Below are positions 38,764-52,260 of a stretch of DNA of 64,000 nucleotides, in pieces; position 1 is the first letter of the stretch; every line of letters begins with the position of its first letter. The stretch comes from Epiperipatus broadwayi (taxonomy: Eukaryota > Onychophora > Udeonychophora > Euonychophora > Peripatidae). The stretch spans positions 1,673,501 through 1,737,500 of the forward strand of contig JAQFVV010012477.1 of the NCBI GenBank assembly GCA_028023455.1, given 5' to 3'. Below the pieces are notes generated by a model that saw only the letters and a program-made list of their open reading frames with translations, was not told the DNA's origin and did not search any database. A program made the translations under genes and the position numbers.

Positions 38764-39954
38764 GATATATTGGGCTAATTGATTTCATATAATTATTAAG
38801 TCTTTACTCTTACTATAATTGTCTTAATTAATAAAAGCATATTGATATTAGTGGAATAGCATGGCTAAGTTAGCATTATTGATTTGATTTTATTTAGTTA
38901 TAATTAGAAAACAATGAATGAGTCATATATATTTTCATAGATATCTTAGATATTCTAGATTTGTAGGGCATATCAACTTATTATCTCATCCATCCTAAAT
39001 TATTTCATTTAAATATAAATAACGTTTAACATTTAGTATAAGTTTGTTTTGTTATAAACTGTGTTTTTATTCATAAGAAATATTAAGATTTATCTGCCTA
39101 ATTCTTAGTCATTATTTCCATTCCATTATAAGGGATCTATGTATTAGGTATATACTGTTATTTTTAAGACAGTAATTTCTAGTTTTATTAATTTATCTTT
39201 AATCTATTGCAAATAATGCTTATATTTTAGAATAGCTTGAAGTAATGATTTTATTTGTTTTCTATCTGTGTTATTAAATGTTATTGGAACCTATGAGGTT
39301 ACAATGAGGAGTATTGTCATTGTTTATTAAATTAAGTGTTAGATTGTTATTCATTTTATCTTAGTTTATTAATTTCATTCTGTTACAAATAACGTTACAA
39401 CTCACCAGCATTAATAAATTAGATTTGTTTTCCCTTGGTTTATTATTTTTATTCTGATACAAATGGTTATTAATAATTAAGCTCTACACTCTTATTATAA
39501 TATAACCTATAATTTTATTTTAGTAAATGGCATTTAATTTCAGAGTATCTGTGGGGAATTAAAAGAACAATATATATATATATATTGTACCAGTCGGTTT
39601 TGTCTGTTCATATAACAAATCTAGCATCTAGGAAAAAGTACCTTGAGTCCAATCTTGCGCAAGATACATAAGTCAGGAACACTCATGAACTCTGCCCTAT
39701 TTGCCTATTTTCCAGATCCACCAACTTATGAACAACAATTCTGATCATACCGATCTAATTTATTTCTCACCTCCGGCATTGCAAAGCCATGAGACAAAAA
39801 GACTCTAATTTGAATTTATTCATGTACAGAATATTATGGTTAGCGAGATTCTATTATCTAGTAAATTAAACCTTTTATATGACATCAATATTATTATTAT
39901 TCAATAAATAAAACAATGACTTTGATATTTATTTATATATTATAATGATTGGGC
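38764..39954. other. AT-rich stretch, no gene seen
   Basis: 39590-39830 is less AT-rich and loosely shares 'TCTGATCATACC' with 32960 but is unassigned. A (TA)n run is at 39571-39587. Confidence 0.45.
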
Positions 39955-40150
39955 TGAGACTCTTTCCCTATCTGCCCTACCAGGGTGCCACTAGGCTATT
40001 AGAATGTAGAAAATTTATAAAGTAGGGAGATATGTGTGGGTAAGATTAAACTTTTATTGACCGATAGCCCTAGCCACTAGATCACAGAATAGCTGAGTTT
40101 TATAATATAAATTTCAAACTTATTTTTAATTATATATTTCAAAGTATTAT
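39955..40150 (-). mobile_element. SINE-like repeat, copy 2
   Basis: On the minus strand this carries the same ordered motifs as 2495-2740: GCTATTCTGTGATCTAGTGG, GGGCTAT, TTATAAATTTTCTA, GCCTAGTGGCACCCTGG. The CTAGTGGCTAGGG part resembles a tRNA A box (TGGNNNAGNGG-type). No B box is clear in this copy. The family is inferred from two copies only. Confidence 0.5.
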
Positions 40151-41915
40151 TAATCAAGATAAAATAAGTCACTTCCAGTATTAATAAGACAACCATTTAT
40201 TATGTGCATAACATATATAAAACAGATGTGAGGATTAGATTATTTAACATTATTAGATAGATTTAAATTATCTTTATCTTAATAGCACAGATGGAAGTTT
40301 TTATATAATTTAATATTTTATGGAGTTAAGCATAAATAGACTACATAGAATACATATTTAAAGACTTTCAAAACATGTAACATTGGGCTAAAAGTTTGCA
40401 ATTAACCCAATGCTAACTTCCTGATATATAGATATAACCAAAGCAACATGATGTTAGCATAAAACCATGCTGACAGAAATGAGCTCCTAAAGCATGATAT
40501 TATTAAAGAAGTGATCCTCATCAAGTACAGAAATGTGCATCTGTCTGGCAAAAAAGTGATATAAAAAATATTGAGAAAATGAAATGCTCCAAATGGAGGG
40601 AGAGTGGTCATTGCTACTAATAGCCCTATCCATGAGCATAAGAAATCAAATGGTGTAGGGAATACCTTTATCACCATTAATAATGCAATGGCTTCCTTTT
40701 TGGGGTCATGCATTCATTTGGGTACTACACTCTGCACACTAACATGCCACAAGAAAATGAGAATCTAATGTGCCTCTATATCACATTGATATAAACTCTG
40801 TATATCGCTCCATCAGCATCGATTCAACTATAAAACAAATAGTCCAAAATTAACTCCACATAATCTAATCTTGCAGCTATCTACACCTAACTTTAAATCG
40901 AATAATTTTGTTAACAAAAAAAGTAAATAATTGATAGCAAATGTTGTATATAAGATAGAAATATTAATAATTAATTTAGAGTTCTTTTGCTCATCAGATA
41001 AGAGCTTATTTAAAAGTTATGCTTAGATTATGAATTGAAAGTTTGTTTAAGATATCAATTTAAAAGTTCATATTGTATATAAAAAAGTTTATACTTCCCA
41101 GTAAGTCTTGATGAATCCTCCGGATTGTGGTATGTTTTGGAAGGCCTCAGCTGGCATAAATAAAGGAAACTAAATCTATTGAGAGACCCCTACATTGTGG
41201 AGTTTACAATACAGCTGTGAGATCTTTTTACACGTCACACCATTCAATCAATAGTCAATCAATAGTTAATCAATAATCAACTGACTTCTATTCAATTATT
41301 CTTCTTTTTATAGTATTAAGCCTCCCTTATCACCAAATTTTCAGATCGCTCCTGACATTTCTCCGATCTTATTGGCAATGTTGGTTTTTCTTTTTGGACT
41401 ATGTGTTTGTTAGTAACTGCATTGGCCAGTTTACTCCAAAACAGAAAACATCATAATCTTTTAATTTTGATTTTTTTATCTGACTTTCAGATCGTTTAAG
41501 TGCTGCAAGAGCCATTTGCTTTACATTTATTACATTTTAATAGAACAATCATTTCCATTCTACTAACATTTAAACAATTTTTGAATAGAAACTAATTAAT
41601 ATTGTTTTTTTTTTTTACATTACTTTAAAAAATAATATTTTATCTTTAGATTTATTTATTTTTTACTTTACCTTACTTTTAAGTAATTATTTAATAGTTT
41701 TCCATCGGTGCAATTTTATAACTATTATTTGAATTTGAATTTATATATATCAATTTTATTTACAGATCTTTTCCTTATTAATTTTCATTTTAAAATTATG
41801 TAACTGCATATGTATACGATTACAATATATAGATAGATATTGTAGTAGCTAGCTTTCATTACAAATTTTAAAAAAGATGATATTTAAAAGAAAGAAAAAA
41901 CTATTTTCATTTTAA
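40151..41915. other. No gene recognised; minor repeats
   Basis: 40402-40713 has a hydrophobic 103-codon minus-strand frame with no domain support. 41090-41420 is less AT-rich and contains short CAATCAATAGT(C/T)AAT direct repeats at 41246-41280. Nothing can be assigned. Confidence 0.45.
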
Positions 41916-41924
41916 TTGTATATT

Positions 41925-42041
41925 GTTGCCGATCAAATATCCGACTTTGGTCAGCGCGACTGCCTTGCACTTGCAGTCAGTTGCCCGGGTTGCGGGTTCG
42001 CGTACCGGCCGATGCTATGACACTTAAAAAAAAAAAAAAAG
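41925..42041 (+). mobile_element. tRNA-derived SINE with poly-A tail
   Basis: A sharp GC-rich island (41925-42022) ends in an A run. TGGTCAGCGCG fits a pol III A box and GGGTTCGCGTACC fits a B box at normal tRNA spacing. Between them ACTGC and GCAGT form an anticodon-type stem around a loop containing GCA, which would be a cysteine anticodon. The acceptor ends do not form a clean tRNA stem, and A(16) follows GACACTT, so this is a SINE and not a working tRNA. TTTTCATTTTAA occurs at 41904-41915 and 42067-42078 and could be its target-site duplication if the 3' tail is longer. Confidence 0.75.
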
Positions 42042-45000
42042 AAGAAATGTTTTGTATGTAAAGTTGTTTTTCATTTTAAATTCTTTGTTTTTTGCTTGAA
42101 AATTATTGAGATTAAAATATTTTATTGACATTTTAGTGAATAAGTTATTATACATATGATTATTGAAATATTATAGGCAGTTATTTAAATTTTTTTGTGT
42201 TTGTTAAATAATATTTGTGTGTTGATATGCATTTAAAAGAACAAGGGAGATATAAGATTCTATAAAAAATTAATTATTTAAGTTATATTTTATTATTTTT
42301 TGTTAATAATAAAGTTATTTTTAGAAGTAGTGGAACACAAAGCATTCAAAAGCAAATGTTCAAAGTGTGTTTGTGTGAGGTACGCAAAGCAGATAATGTA
42401 AAAGTTTAGCATTACATCGTTACTAGAAGATGATATCTAACCTTATCACTCACTACTAAATTCAACTCTTTTTTTTTTTTCATTTTAGTTAATAACCAAT
42501 TAAACATACATTTTCAATTACAAAATAAATAAACACACACTTATATATATATACAACAAATGTATATTTTTTATTATATTAAGAAAGGATCGAAACAAAC
42601 TGATTTTGTTTATTTTTTTAGAAAGATGGAAACCCCAATCAAAAGAAAATATTAATTAACTATCGTACCAATATGTGTATGTATTCCAATAAATGTAATA
42701 TCTGTACATTTGACTTCATTTTAAAAAGACACGGACTAAATAAACTTAGTAACAACCCAATGTCAAACCAGTCACTAGATAACCAAATATGGAAGATAAA
42801 AAAATAAACATAATTCTATTACGTAATTTTTATTTGCTTGTAATCAAGATAATATGTGTAGCAATATATATATAAAGATGAAAAAAGAAATAAAATGCAA
42901 GCACTTTAAACAATGAAAGCTGAGGACAATAATAAAAATGAACTTAATTCTTTTCAGTCCTTTTTTCCAAATAAGACATAATCCGTATAATATAATATCA
43001 GAAGAATCGAATGCTTCAATATTAAGAAAATGGATAGTTTATTTGAACACTTCAAACTATTTGCTGAATTGTGATATAGTCAATTACAGAAAACCTTAAT
43101 TATTAATTAAATAAAAACATTCTTAAAAAGTTTAAGCAATTAATTAAATCAAAAGAGTGGATTTGGCTAAACTTTTGATATAAAAAAAAATACCATGCTA
43201 TTCTTCAAATTCAAATAGAAGAGTGGATCACAACTTTAATATAGTATTTATGTATATATCGCTGATGGAATAATCCCACTTACCTAAAATCATTCAATAA
43301 TAAGCTTTGAATTAAGACATTTTAAATTATTAATTTGTTGAAAAACTATGATTGCCGCCTAACTCAATAATGTTGTATGGTTTAAGTGTTCATCAGTCCT
43401 TACCAGAATAAGTGCAATAATTTAGTGTTTAAATGTGTAATGCCTGCCAAAAATCTCAAATGCCATGTCTAAAAATTACAGATGGATATAAAAGGAAGAA
43501 TAACAATAGTATATATATCACTGAGGATTCCTTGTGAGAAATGCATGACATATCATAGCAGCCTGGCTGAAATAATGGTGTACTATCTATCAGAGACATT
43601 AATTGCCTAACTCCTAAATCTCATGCCAGTCATCATGAAGAAATATTAAATTTGTTATGTGATATTTTTTTATGTTGATAGAATTATGTATTATTGTGAT
43701 ATATTTACTTCTGTATTTGGAAACTGAGACCTCTTTAATTTGGAAGGTTTCATTGTAGCTAAATTTGAAAAAAAATAGGTGGAAGAAGTTTGTTAGCTTA
43801 AATAATTTTTTAAATAAAATTTAGGTAATCTTCCTTTCATAGTGACATGACATTACTTTCGATTACTATTAGAACCCTTACCAAAATTTATGATAGAGGT
43901 ATGATCTTTATTTATTGCTATTCCATATAAAAAAATATAAAGTTTGACACAACAGAATTTATGTTGTTTATTTTTCTTTGTTAATTAACATTTGTTCATG
44001 CATGTTTATTCAGTATAAATGATTAACATTTATGCATAAATTATCTTTTCTATTTAACTTCTACATGTTAAGAAGGGGTTCTTTCAAAGAAAGAAAATGC
44101 TATTATTGGAATTAAATCCATTAGTTATTTAATATATTTTCATTTATTTGATTAATTACTTAGTTTCACCAATCAATGCAATGTTGAACTAATGATTTTA
44201 TTATTTTTCTTGTTACATTTATTTACTTTATATATAATGAGTGTTTATTTATGTATACTATTAGGGAAAGGGTTAGTTTAATGAATATCTTTAATTATCA
44301 ACATGATAGGCATACATACTTAACATTACATATGTATGTAATATTTTTTTTTACTCTTTTTTTGTTAAAAAAAAATTGTCAATTTTATATTATGTTTGTA
44401 AATAAATATTGTTAGTTTGTTTCTCATTAAATGATCTCTAGTTTGTCAAAGTCATTTCTTTCCCATTCATCAATCAATCATCAAACATACATATACACAG
44501 AGATTTTTTTCTATATTATAACAATGTAATAGGATTAAATTAGTATTATAGTTGATATATATATATATCATAATTCCTACTTAAGTTAAATTCATCACTG
44601 AAGAGAGGTAATTGCAATATTCTCCCTGGGTTCTAATTCTGAGGCATATGTGAAATCTGAAAGTGGGTGAGATGAAGCTGAACTAATCTAAATTATGTCT
44701 AAATTAATGTGTGTAACTAGAGCTATCGTACTAGGAGTAGACATAATCATTGGTTAGTTACTTTATTGCATCATTATTATCTTTCTATCTGAAGTCCCTA
44801 AGTCTTATAATTAATGGATCCATTCCTCTCTTTTAATGGAAAAAACTGAATTATCACATATTCTGATCCAACTAGTCACTTAATAGTTGCCACCAGATTC
44901 TCTTGCACTATAATAATTTGGACACCATTAATTTTGCAGTAAAGAGAGTTATTTACACTTAACAAAAAAATGTTTACTTGATAAAAAACTTTTGATCCAG

Positions 45001-45416
45001 CTAGATAGTTTATTTTAATACAGTTTTTAAAAAATGGCAATAGAATTAAAGTTATTAACGATGATTTTCTGACTTGGCTTACAAAGTCTCTCTTCCAGAT
45101 GCTTACAATACTACAATGTTTCTGTGGCTTAATATTAAAATAAAACTGAAGCATAAAATAAAATAAAAGTCTATCTATCAAAAAGGAAATCTATTTTTTC
45201 TAAACCTAAGCATTACTGAAGTTAGACTTTAAAGATATCTGGAGAAAGAGTGTTACTGCATGATCCAATTAATAGTTTATCAACATTTCCAAGAATTCTT
45301 ACATGTTATGTCCACCTGTAATTATCTAAACATTTTCAAAAACAATAGATATTTTATATAGAACTTTTAAAATTTAATCAAGATGAACTTTCTTTTGGTA
45401 ATCTTCCCTTTCTTAG
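42042..45416. other. AT-rich intergenic DNA, no gene recognised
   Basis: No supported gene. A 101-codon minus-strand frame at 44876-45181 has no domain signature. Confidence 0.55.
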
Positions 45417-45599
45417 TCCATCAACAATTATCACCCAGGAAACATGCTGAAAATCCGATTGAAAAGGAACTGTGAATTCAGGACTTTAAAAATAAAAGAA
45501 ATGAGGACATTATTTTCATTAATAATATTTTTATTATTAATTATTGCTATGCATTTTTATTTGATATCCCCAAAGAAACATTCTTTTAAAACAGCAAAG
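45417..45599 (+). CDS. Candidate first coding exon of a membrane-anchored protein
   Basis: A pyrimidine-rich acceptor (CTTCCCTTTCTTAG) ends at 45416 and a donor (AAAG|GTAATA) follows 45599, enclosing a 183-bp exon-like segment. ATG at 45444 has A at -3. The 52 codons to the donor end in phase 0 and give a basic N-terminus (KIRLKR...RTLKIK), then one hydrophobic stretch (LFSLIIFLLLIIAMHFYLI, about residues 23-41), then a basic SPKKHSFKTAK. That is the layout of a type II signal anchor, as in Golgi transferases. No downstream exon is identified, and AT-rich DNA can imitate each of these signals, so this is tentative. Confidence 0.3.
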
Positions 45600-45632
45600 G
45601 TAATATTTATTTATTGTTTTCTTTGTATGTAA

Positions 45633-48600
45633 TACATACTTAAAAACATCTCATATAAAAATTTTGGTATAAATGGGTATACTTATTAAGGATTATATAA
45701 TGCTTATTAAAATTCATTATCATTATAAACTTTAAATTTTATAAATACATCATTCCAGGGTCAAAGAAATTGTGTTGTTATATAGTGAGCTATTATGCAT
45801 ACAAGTACTAGAAGTAAGGCATTAGTAGACTTAGTTTGTTATGCAAATGATTTATAATGATTACTTGGAGTTGGTTCAGATAATACTCCTCATCAAATAC
45901 TAATTTTTTTTGACTTGTCATCACACTCTGGTATACCACTCAGTGGTTTGCATGTTCTCAGAGCTATGGTTACTTTTTTCTTAACTAGCATTTGTATGTT
46001 AAGGTTATTATTTAATCATATATATATATATATGTGTGTGTATGTGTGTATTGTAACCCTATGGTTAGTTAGGCTCGATGTTTTTCAACCCCTATTTAAA
46101 TGGTCATTTGTATAAAATTTTAAATATTAATTGATAATAATTAAATTTGTTAAATACATGTATTATATCAGTGGTGTATTATCATAATTGCTAAATTATA
46201 ATTTCATCAATAAATCTCCTGAAAATAATAAAAAATTGGGCTAATCAAGATATGTGATAGCTCTCTGCCAGATTGTGTTTGAGATTTTTTATATGCACTC
46301 TGTCGGATGGATTAATTTCAATGGTATCAAAGTATGTTATGATTAAATTAAAAGTATAGAAATATTTAATATTTTGTTATTATTAAATAATACTCAAAAA
46401 GACTTAAAATTATAGTTATTCTAAATTCATCTTTATAATTAATTCTTAAACATATTTTATTGCAATGTAAAATAGTTTTGTATAGCTTAATTAGTTATCA
46501 TTTATGTTTATAGATGGAGAATTATTAATTGTATGTTAATGTATGCACATACAACAAAATAATTAGTCTGTTAATTTTTGCAATCATCCTCTCTGGGTAC
46601 AAGTTAATAAGTAGGGCAAAACAGATTTTATAGGGGAAATTAGGAGAATTAAATTGAGGAACCAAATCAAGATTTGGAAAAAAACAGAACTGAAAATTAA
46701 GAAGTTTAAATTATTAAAAGTAAAAAGGAGAATTGGATTCGAATTGAAATGGAATTGAATTGGATTAGCAACTTGTAATTAATGAACTAGAAACTCTATT
46801 TGACCTACACATATAAAGCATATTATGACTGCCAATTGATAATTATAAAAAGTTCATATTGAAACTGGTAGACATATTGGAGGAAAAGCCCACCAAAATG
46901 GACTTCAAATTTAAACCAGCTCAGAAGTTCATAAGCTTGAAATTTTACTCCATATTTTATAAATGTTTTAATTATAGTGTTTATAGTGTACATTATAAAA
47001 TAGTTATAATTTATTTGGAATATTAAGAAGAAATGAAAAGAGAAAAGTATTTTGTACTTTCAGTTGGAGAATAAATTTAAAAAGTAGGGCTATGATATGA
47101 GATGAGAAATTCTTTTATTGCTATTTAAATTTACAAAACACTTTTGACATGTCTTCACTTATGTGAAATAGTATTTAAAGTTAACCCTAAACACTACAAT
47201 ATTTATTTTAATATCTTAACTGCAAAACATGTGGAGAAAATAATTCAAGGTAAATTAAAAATTATGTTGTTGTACTCACTTTAAGAAAATAGAATTAACA
47301 ATATAAAAGAATATAATAAATTATGAAAGTTTTCAAAAATATTTATTATGACTTCTAATATTAAACATTCTCCACATTGCCTTAAACTTACATTGGGGCA
47401 AAACTGGATACACCAATTTGGAACTTTCGGTAGCAAGTGGAATTGAAATGTTTATTAAACTTAGTTATGAAATTTTACCATTAGTGAATCAAATGTTAAC
47501 CTAATTTTGGTATATTATTATCATGTTAATCACATTGAGAATCAAGTTTATAATGTGTTAATTATTAAACAGTTCCATTAACTAATAAAATTTATAAAAT
47601 CCATATACATGGTGAAAATAAGAAGCAATGTTTATCTTCAACTTCTTTAATTTCTGGAATACCAAAGCATTTAAAGTTAACAGAAGAAAACTAATATTAC
47701 TTATAGATCCAGAAACTTTCTAGGTTTATAATACAAATTAATAAATAAGTTTGAAATATTCTCATATGGTAAAGAATATTCATCAATTATATAATGCTGC
47801 AGATTTCGTTGTCTTTGTTTCACAAGAAAAAATATAAAAAAAAAAAGATTATATAATGAACGTTTATTATTCTTAGTTTAATATGTATTGACTTGTAATA
47901 TTGTATATGTTTGTGTTACAGATGTAAAAACTGGTCTATGGAGATAATGAAACTCATGATATAAATATAAATTTGTTCAAAGTATAAAAAAGGTAAAAGT
48001 AATCTTATTTAGTATAAATTTCATTCATATTTTGAATATGAACAGAGGTAAAAAGTTAAAATTTCTCACAATAAATTATTATAATTTTATCTTAATATTT
48101 TTCTTTTTAGTTGATTAAAGCTACAATTTTTGAATAGTAATAAATAGATAATATCCAACTCTAGTTAATTTAAGTGTATTAGATATGGTATTTTATACAT
48201 ACTATAGTTGTGGGTCATTCTCAAATTGATATTTATAATTATAATTTTTATGTGTTAAATAATAATAAATTTCATTTTGCTTAGTGTCTTTATATATTTG
48301 TGGTGACATTAGTATGACATTTGACTGTTATCATATTGAATGATTACATTGATATGTGTATAATATTTGGAATAAGTGGTAGATCCATGCTGCATAATGT
48401 CACGTGTACTTGCTTTCTTAAGTCTGAGTGATAATAGAAATGAGCATTGTGGGTGAATCATGAATGATTCCAATAAAACTTTGAGCATATTAAGGCCACA
48501 GTTTCATAATGTATTTATATAGTGACTTAAAAAAGTGATTGATTGCCTCTTCCTTTTCATATCCCTAAAGGTGCTCCAAAAGTGGCACCAAGATTTCAGA

Positions 48601-50207
48601 CCATTTGCAATCATGAAATGACCATGGTCTAGGTTGTTTGTTCTCTTTTGCCTTACCTCAACCCTAATATATCTCTGGATATATCTTATGTTTTATTATG
48701 TTCCATATTCTTATGTTTTAGTATTGATAACACCAGAAATGTTTCTGAAATATAATATTTAAAAATGTAGAATGTATTTAGCAGTGAGCAAAATGATGAT
48801 AAGAAATAATATTAGTTAAAAGTTATTTTATATAGTAGATTGTTACCTAGTGTCTATCTCTTCGAAATGATCCCATCTATACCATTAATATATGTTATTT
48901 ATTGTTTATATCCAATTTGTTTCAAATGCTGATATTTTTCCTTAATGTTAAAAGAGTCATATAATATAAAATTAATAACGGAAAGGTAGAATAATAATAG
49001 TCTTGACTCTTAAAGCAGTGTTGCCTGTCTAATAACCTAAGTAGATGAATAAAATAGGACATCAATAGTTCTTAGTAACATATTGTAGCATAAATTATTA
49101 TATATTAAGTATATTCATTATTTATCTTGTATAATATAATATTAGTATCCTTTTATCCATTGGATATTAATTTTGGGAATTATCTTGTCTGTGTCTATTT
49201 GAAGTGAACAAGTTCTCAAAATCACACTAATAATAAATAGGTAAAACATAAGATGTATAAGTCAACATAAACTCAATGTAAGTAATAGATTTAAATAAAA
49301 ATTAATTAAAAGATAATAATCTATTAAAATGGTAAATAGATCCGAAGAGGTCTTCCCGTAGTAATATAATGATGTAATTAAATCTTGTTCTATGTAATTT
49401 TTGTACATAATTGTTCAATATATATATGTTTTATTTGTTGTTATTAGTAATTTTACAAACTTGTAAATAATGTAAATAAATTTTGTTTGAAAATGTATCT
49501 AGTTGTCTGTGGCCTTATTGCTAAACACTATCCATATTGTTATTGCTATTGCTATCAATATATTATTTTTCTTGTTGTCATAAATATTATCATCAGTTAA
49601 TATGATAGATTTTATTATGTGTTAGCATATAAAGATAAGTTTTGCCAAGATATTGCATTTAGGATATAATCTTATTGCATATTGATCAAAACACTGTTGA
49701 TGTTAAGTACATGCATTATTTTCAAATAATGTTTTAAATATTAAATATTCAGTTTTGAAATAACCTTTCATCTAAATCATTAGATCTTAATCCTATTATT
49801 CACGATCATTAATTAAAAGATAATTTGTAGATTATTATTATATTTACTTTATTAAGAATTTAATAATACCTCATAAAATTTAAAGATCATATTATTGTTA
49901 GTATTGGAACTGTCAAATATTCTTTATTAATTCCATTTTGTTTTATGACCTGTCTTTGCTCATTATATTTGGATAGTGGCAAAATCTCTCTCACTGATCC
50001 ACATATATCTTTTAAAATAGTAGCATTCAAATTATTGAACCCTGAGAAAATTGAGTTATTAATTAATAGTCTGACTTTGACTTTAAGTTATTTGCTATGC
50101 TTTACCTTGATCTTTTATGTTTATTCTTATTTAGTTGATTATGTATAATTTTAAGATGTAAGTTTCTTTTTCTAGTTTAAGACTCATAACCCATTTTAAT
50201 TTGGTAG

Positions 50208-50241
<34 letters not shown>

Positions 50242-51116
50242 CTTATATATATATATATATATATAAAGTCAAGCTTAGAAAGCCTTTGCCTTTATTTCAT
50301 CATTATCTTGCTGTTGTTTGAAATGATATTACTTTATTAGTTCAGGATCTTATTCTTCATCATCAACATTGTTATTATAACCAATCATATCTTACTTTCT
50401 TTTATTTTCATCTTTGTTTCATACTAAGTCACTATCATAATTGATTCATTCTTTATTGAACCCTATTCTATCACAACATTAATCATTTATCACCCTAACA
50501 CATTTCCCTTCTTTTTTCCTCACTATTAAGTCAAACAGTTTCATTAGTTAATTATTATTTGTTTTTCAACATCCATTCAATCTTCTACATCTTTATTAAT
50601 TTATCATCCAACTCATAACTCTAATTCCATACTCAGTCCATAGATGGATGCCCTCCTGATCATTAACTATTTAGTGGTATTGCAAAGTACATTTATCTTT
50701 TAATATTTTTATACTTTAAATTTGGAAGTTAGTTAATCAATGTTTAATATTAGCTGTAATGGATAAAGAGATTATCATGGGTGCACTTTATTTATTATTC
50801 TTTTTATTAGATGGTCACAATATATATAAACCAAATAAACAACTAAAATAATAAAAAATATAAAACCCATTTATTAATTCAACAATATATAAATAAGGAA
50901 ATTATCATTATACAATGTAAATTTCAATGCAAATTATAAAAATGATGAATGGGAGTAAAGTGTTAATATATATTTTTCTTTCTCTTTCTCTCTCTTATAA
51001 AAATAAAAAAAAAAACAATTATATATATGTTTCTTCCAAAACAGTTTAACTTTCTCTGGCTTTCCTTTATGTTAACTTCATGTGTATAGAGAAATATAAA
51101 TTGAAATATAATGCAT
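45633..51116. other. AT-rich intergenic DNA, no gene recognised
   Basis: No supported coding region. 45920-45990 contains TACCACTCAGTG, shared with the short element at 17640-17834, perhaps by chance. A (TA)n run lies at 46016-46031. 48560-48670 is less AT-rich but unassigned. Confidence 0.5.
50206..50265. repeat. (TA)n microsatellite
   Basis: Two TA runs around a short ACTT interruption. Confidence 0.95.
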
Positions 51117-51221
51117 CACCCGGGTCTCATTTTATGCAGATTTATTTAATGCAATTTTGAAGTTATGCAATTCATATTTCTTCTTAATATCTTTGTATGC
51201 AGTTTTCTTTTATGCAATAAA

Positions 51222-51334
51222 AATTATTAGATCAGAAGTCAAGCTACGATAATGTGCTATTACTTTAAATATTATAAATTTCATACACTCACACGTAATA
51301 GCACATTATAGGAGTTGACTTTCATCTAATAATT
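51222..51334. repeat. Inverted repeat inside the Tigger-like element
   Basis: Arms at 51222-51263 and 51295-51334 share AATTATTAGAT...GTCAA and ATAATGTGCTATTAC as reverse complements with a few mismatches, around a 31-bp spacer. It may be a nested foldback insertion or the inner part of a longer terminal structure. Confidence 0.7.
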
Positions 51335-51439
51335 TCAATATTTTCAGCACTTTATAATGGTACTGTAATAGATTTTATGCAATAAAGAAGTTCAGAATTC
51401 ACTTAAAATCAGGATTTCTCCATTTTATATACACACATT

Positions 51440-51740
51440 AAATTTTACAAGATTATAATGTAAATCTGTTCAAACATTACAGATGCCTATGCTATGCATG
51501 TTGTTGTTTTTGCATTTTAAATCACATTCTGTTTTTGCTTTTAAAAAAAGAGTACACAATCAATTAATCATTTAGAATCTGCAAGTAATAAATTTTACAA
51601 GATTATAATGTAAATCTGTTCAAATGTTATGGATGCCTATACTATGCACAATGTTGTTTTTGCATTTTAAATCACATTCTATTTTTGCTATTTAAAAAAA
51701 GAGTATGTAATCAATTAATCATTTAGCATCCCCAAGTTTA
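51440..51740. repeat. Tandem direct duplication (150-bp unit)
   Basis: 51440-51590 and 51591-51740 are about 90 % alike. Both have ACAAGATTATAATGTAAATC, TTTGCATTTTAAATCACATT and CAATTAATCATTTAG in the same order. Confidence 0.85.
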
Positions 51741-52029
51741 TTTTTAAAAGATGAGTAATAGCGTTGGGCACAATTAAATTTGACAATTAAAAATTAAAAT
51801 CTGATTTTTAATTGTACTTAACAATTTAAAAACTATGTAATGTGATCTGAAATTAATTTGATGTGAAACAATGAAATTTGAATTTTAAGTGAAATTGAAA
51901 AGTAAAAAATTAAAGACAAAAATAAGAATTTAATTTTTGTTAGTTTTAATTAAATTTTGCCCAACAGTGATGAGTAGATGTCTTTTTATTATCATAAGTC
52001 TAAGTTCTTATTTTTATTTTAAACTTTTA

Positions 52030-52260
52030 GTTTACCCTAATGGAGAGGAAAAAACACTCAAGAAAGTGAATTTCTTTGGAAACAAAAATTTCAATTTTAG
52101 ATCTCAAGCAAAATGGGAAGGATCAATAGCGATTGGAAAACATTTTAGTTTGGGCGAATCCACTATAAGAGAAATTTATTGGGATTTAGATATAAAGGTC
52201 ATAGAGTTGACAAAGATTTTGTTGTGGAAATGGGATGGAGCAGAATATGGGAAAACTTAG
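52030..52260 (+). pseudogene. Pogo/Tigger-type DNA-binding domain relic
   Basis: The plus-strand frame to the stop at 52260 contains AIGKHFSLGESTIREIYWD, close to the helix-turn-helix of Tigger/pogo transposases (IG..F...ESTVR.I). This is the Psq-type DNA-binding region at the N terminus of that family. The upstream half of the helix-turn-helix and everything after about 30 residues downstream are degenerate, and the CENP-B-like domain and DDE core are absent. The frame opens further 5' (51937), but the upstream residues show no resemblance. It lies inside 20-bp inverted ends. Confidence 0.5.

Noticed and set aside
40402-40713. Hydrophobic 103-codon minus-strand frame
   Set aside because: Not impossible as a membrane segment, but no family motif, no splice sites and no second supporting frame; hydrophobic codons are common in AT-rich DNA.
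41925-42022. Functional tRNA-Cys gene
   Set aside because: No clean acceptor stem, followed directly by a long A run; better explained as a SINE.
44876-45181. 101-codon minus-strand frame
   Set aside because: No domain, no conserved motif and no exon signals seen.
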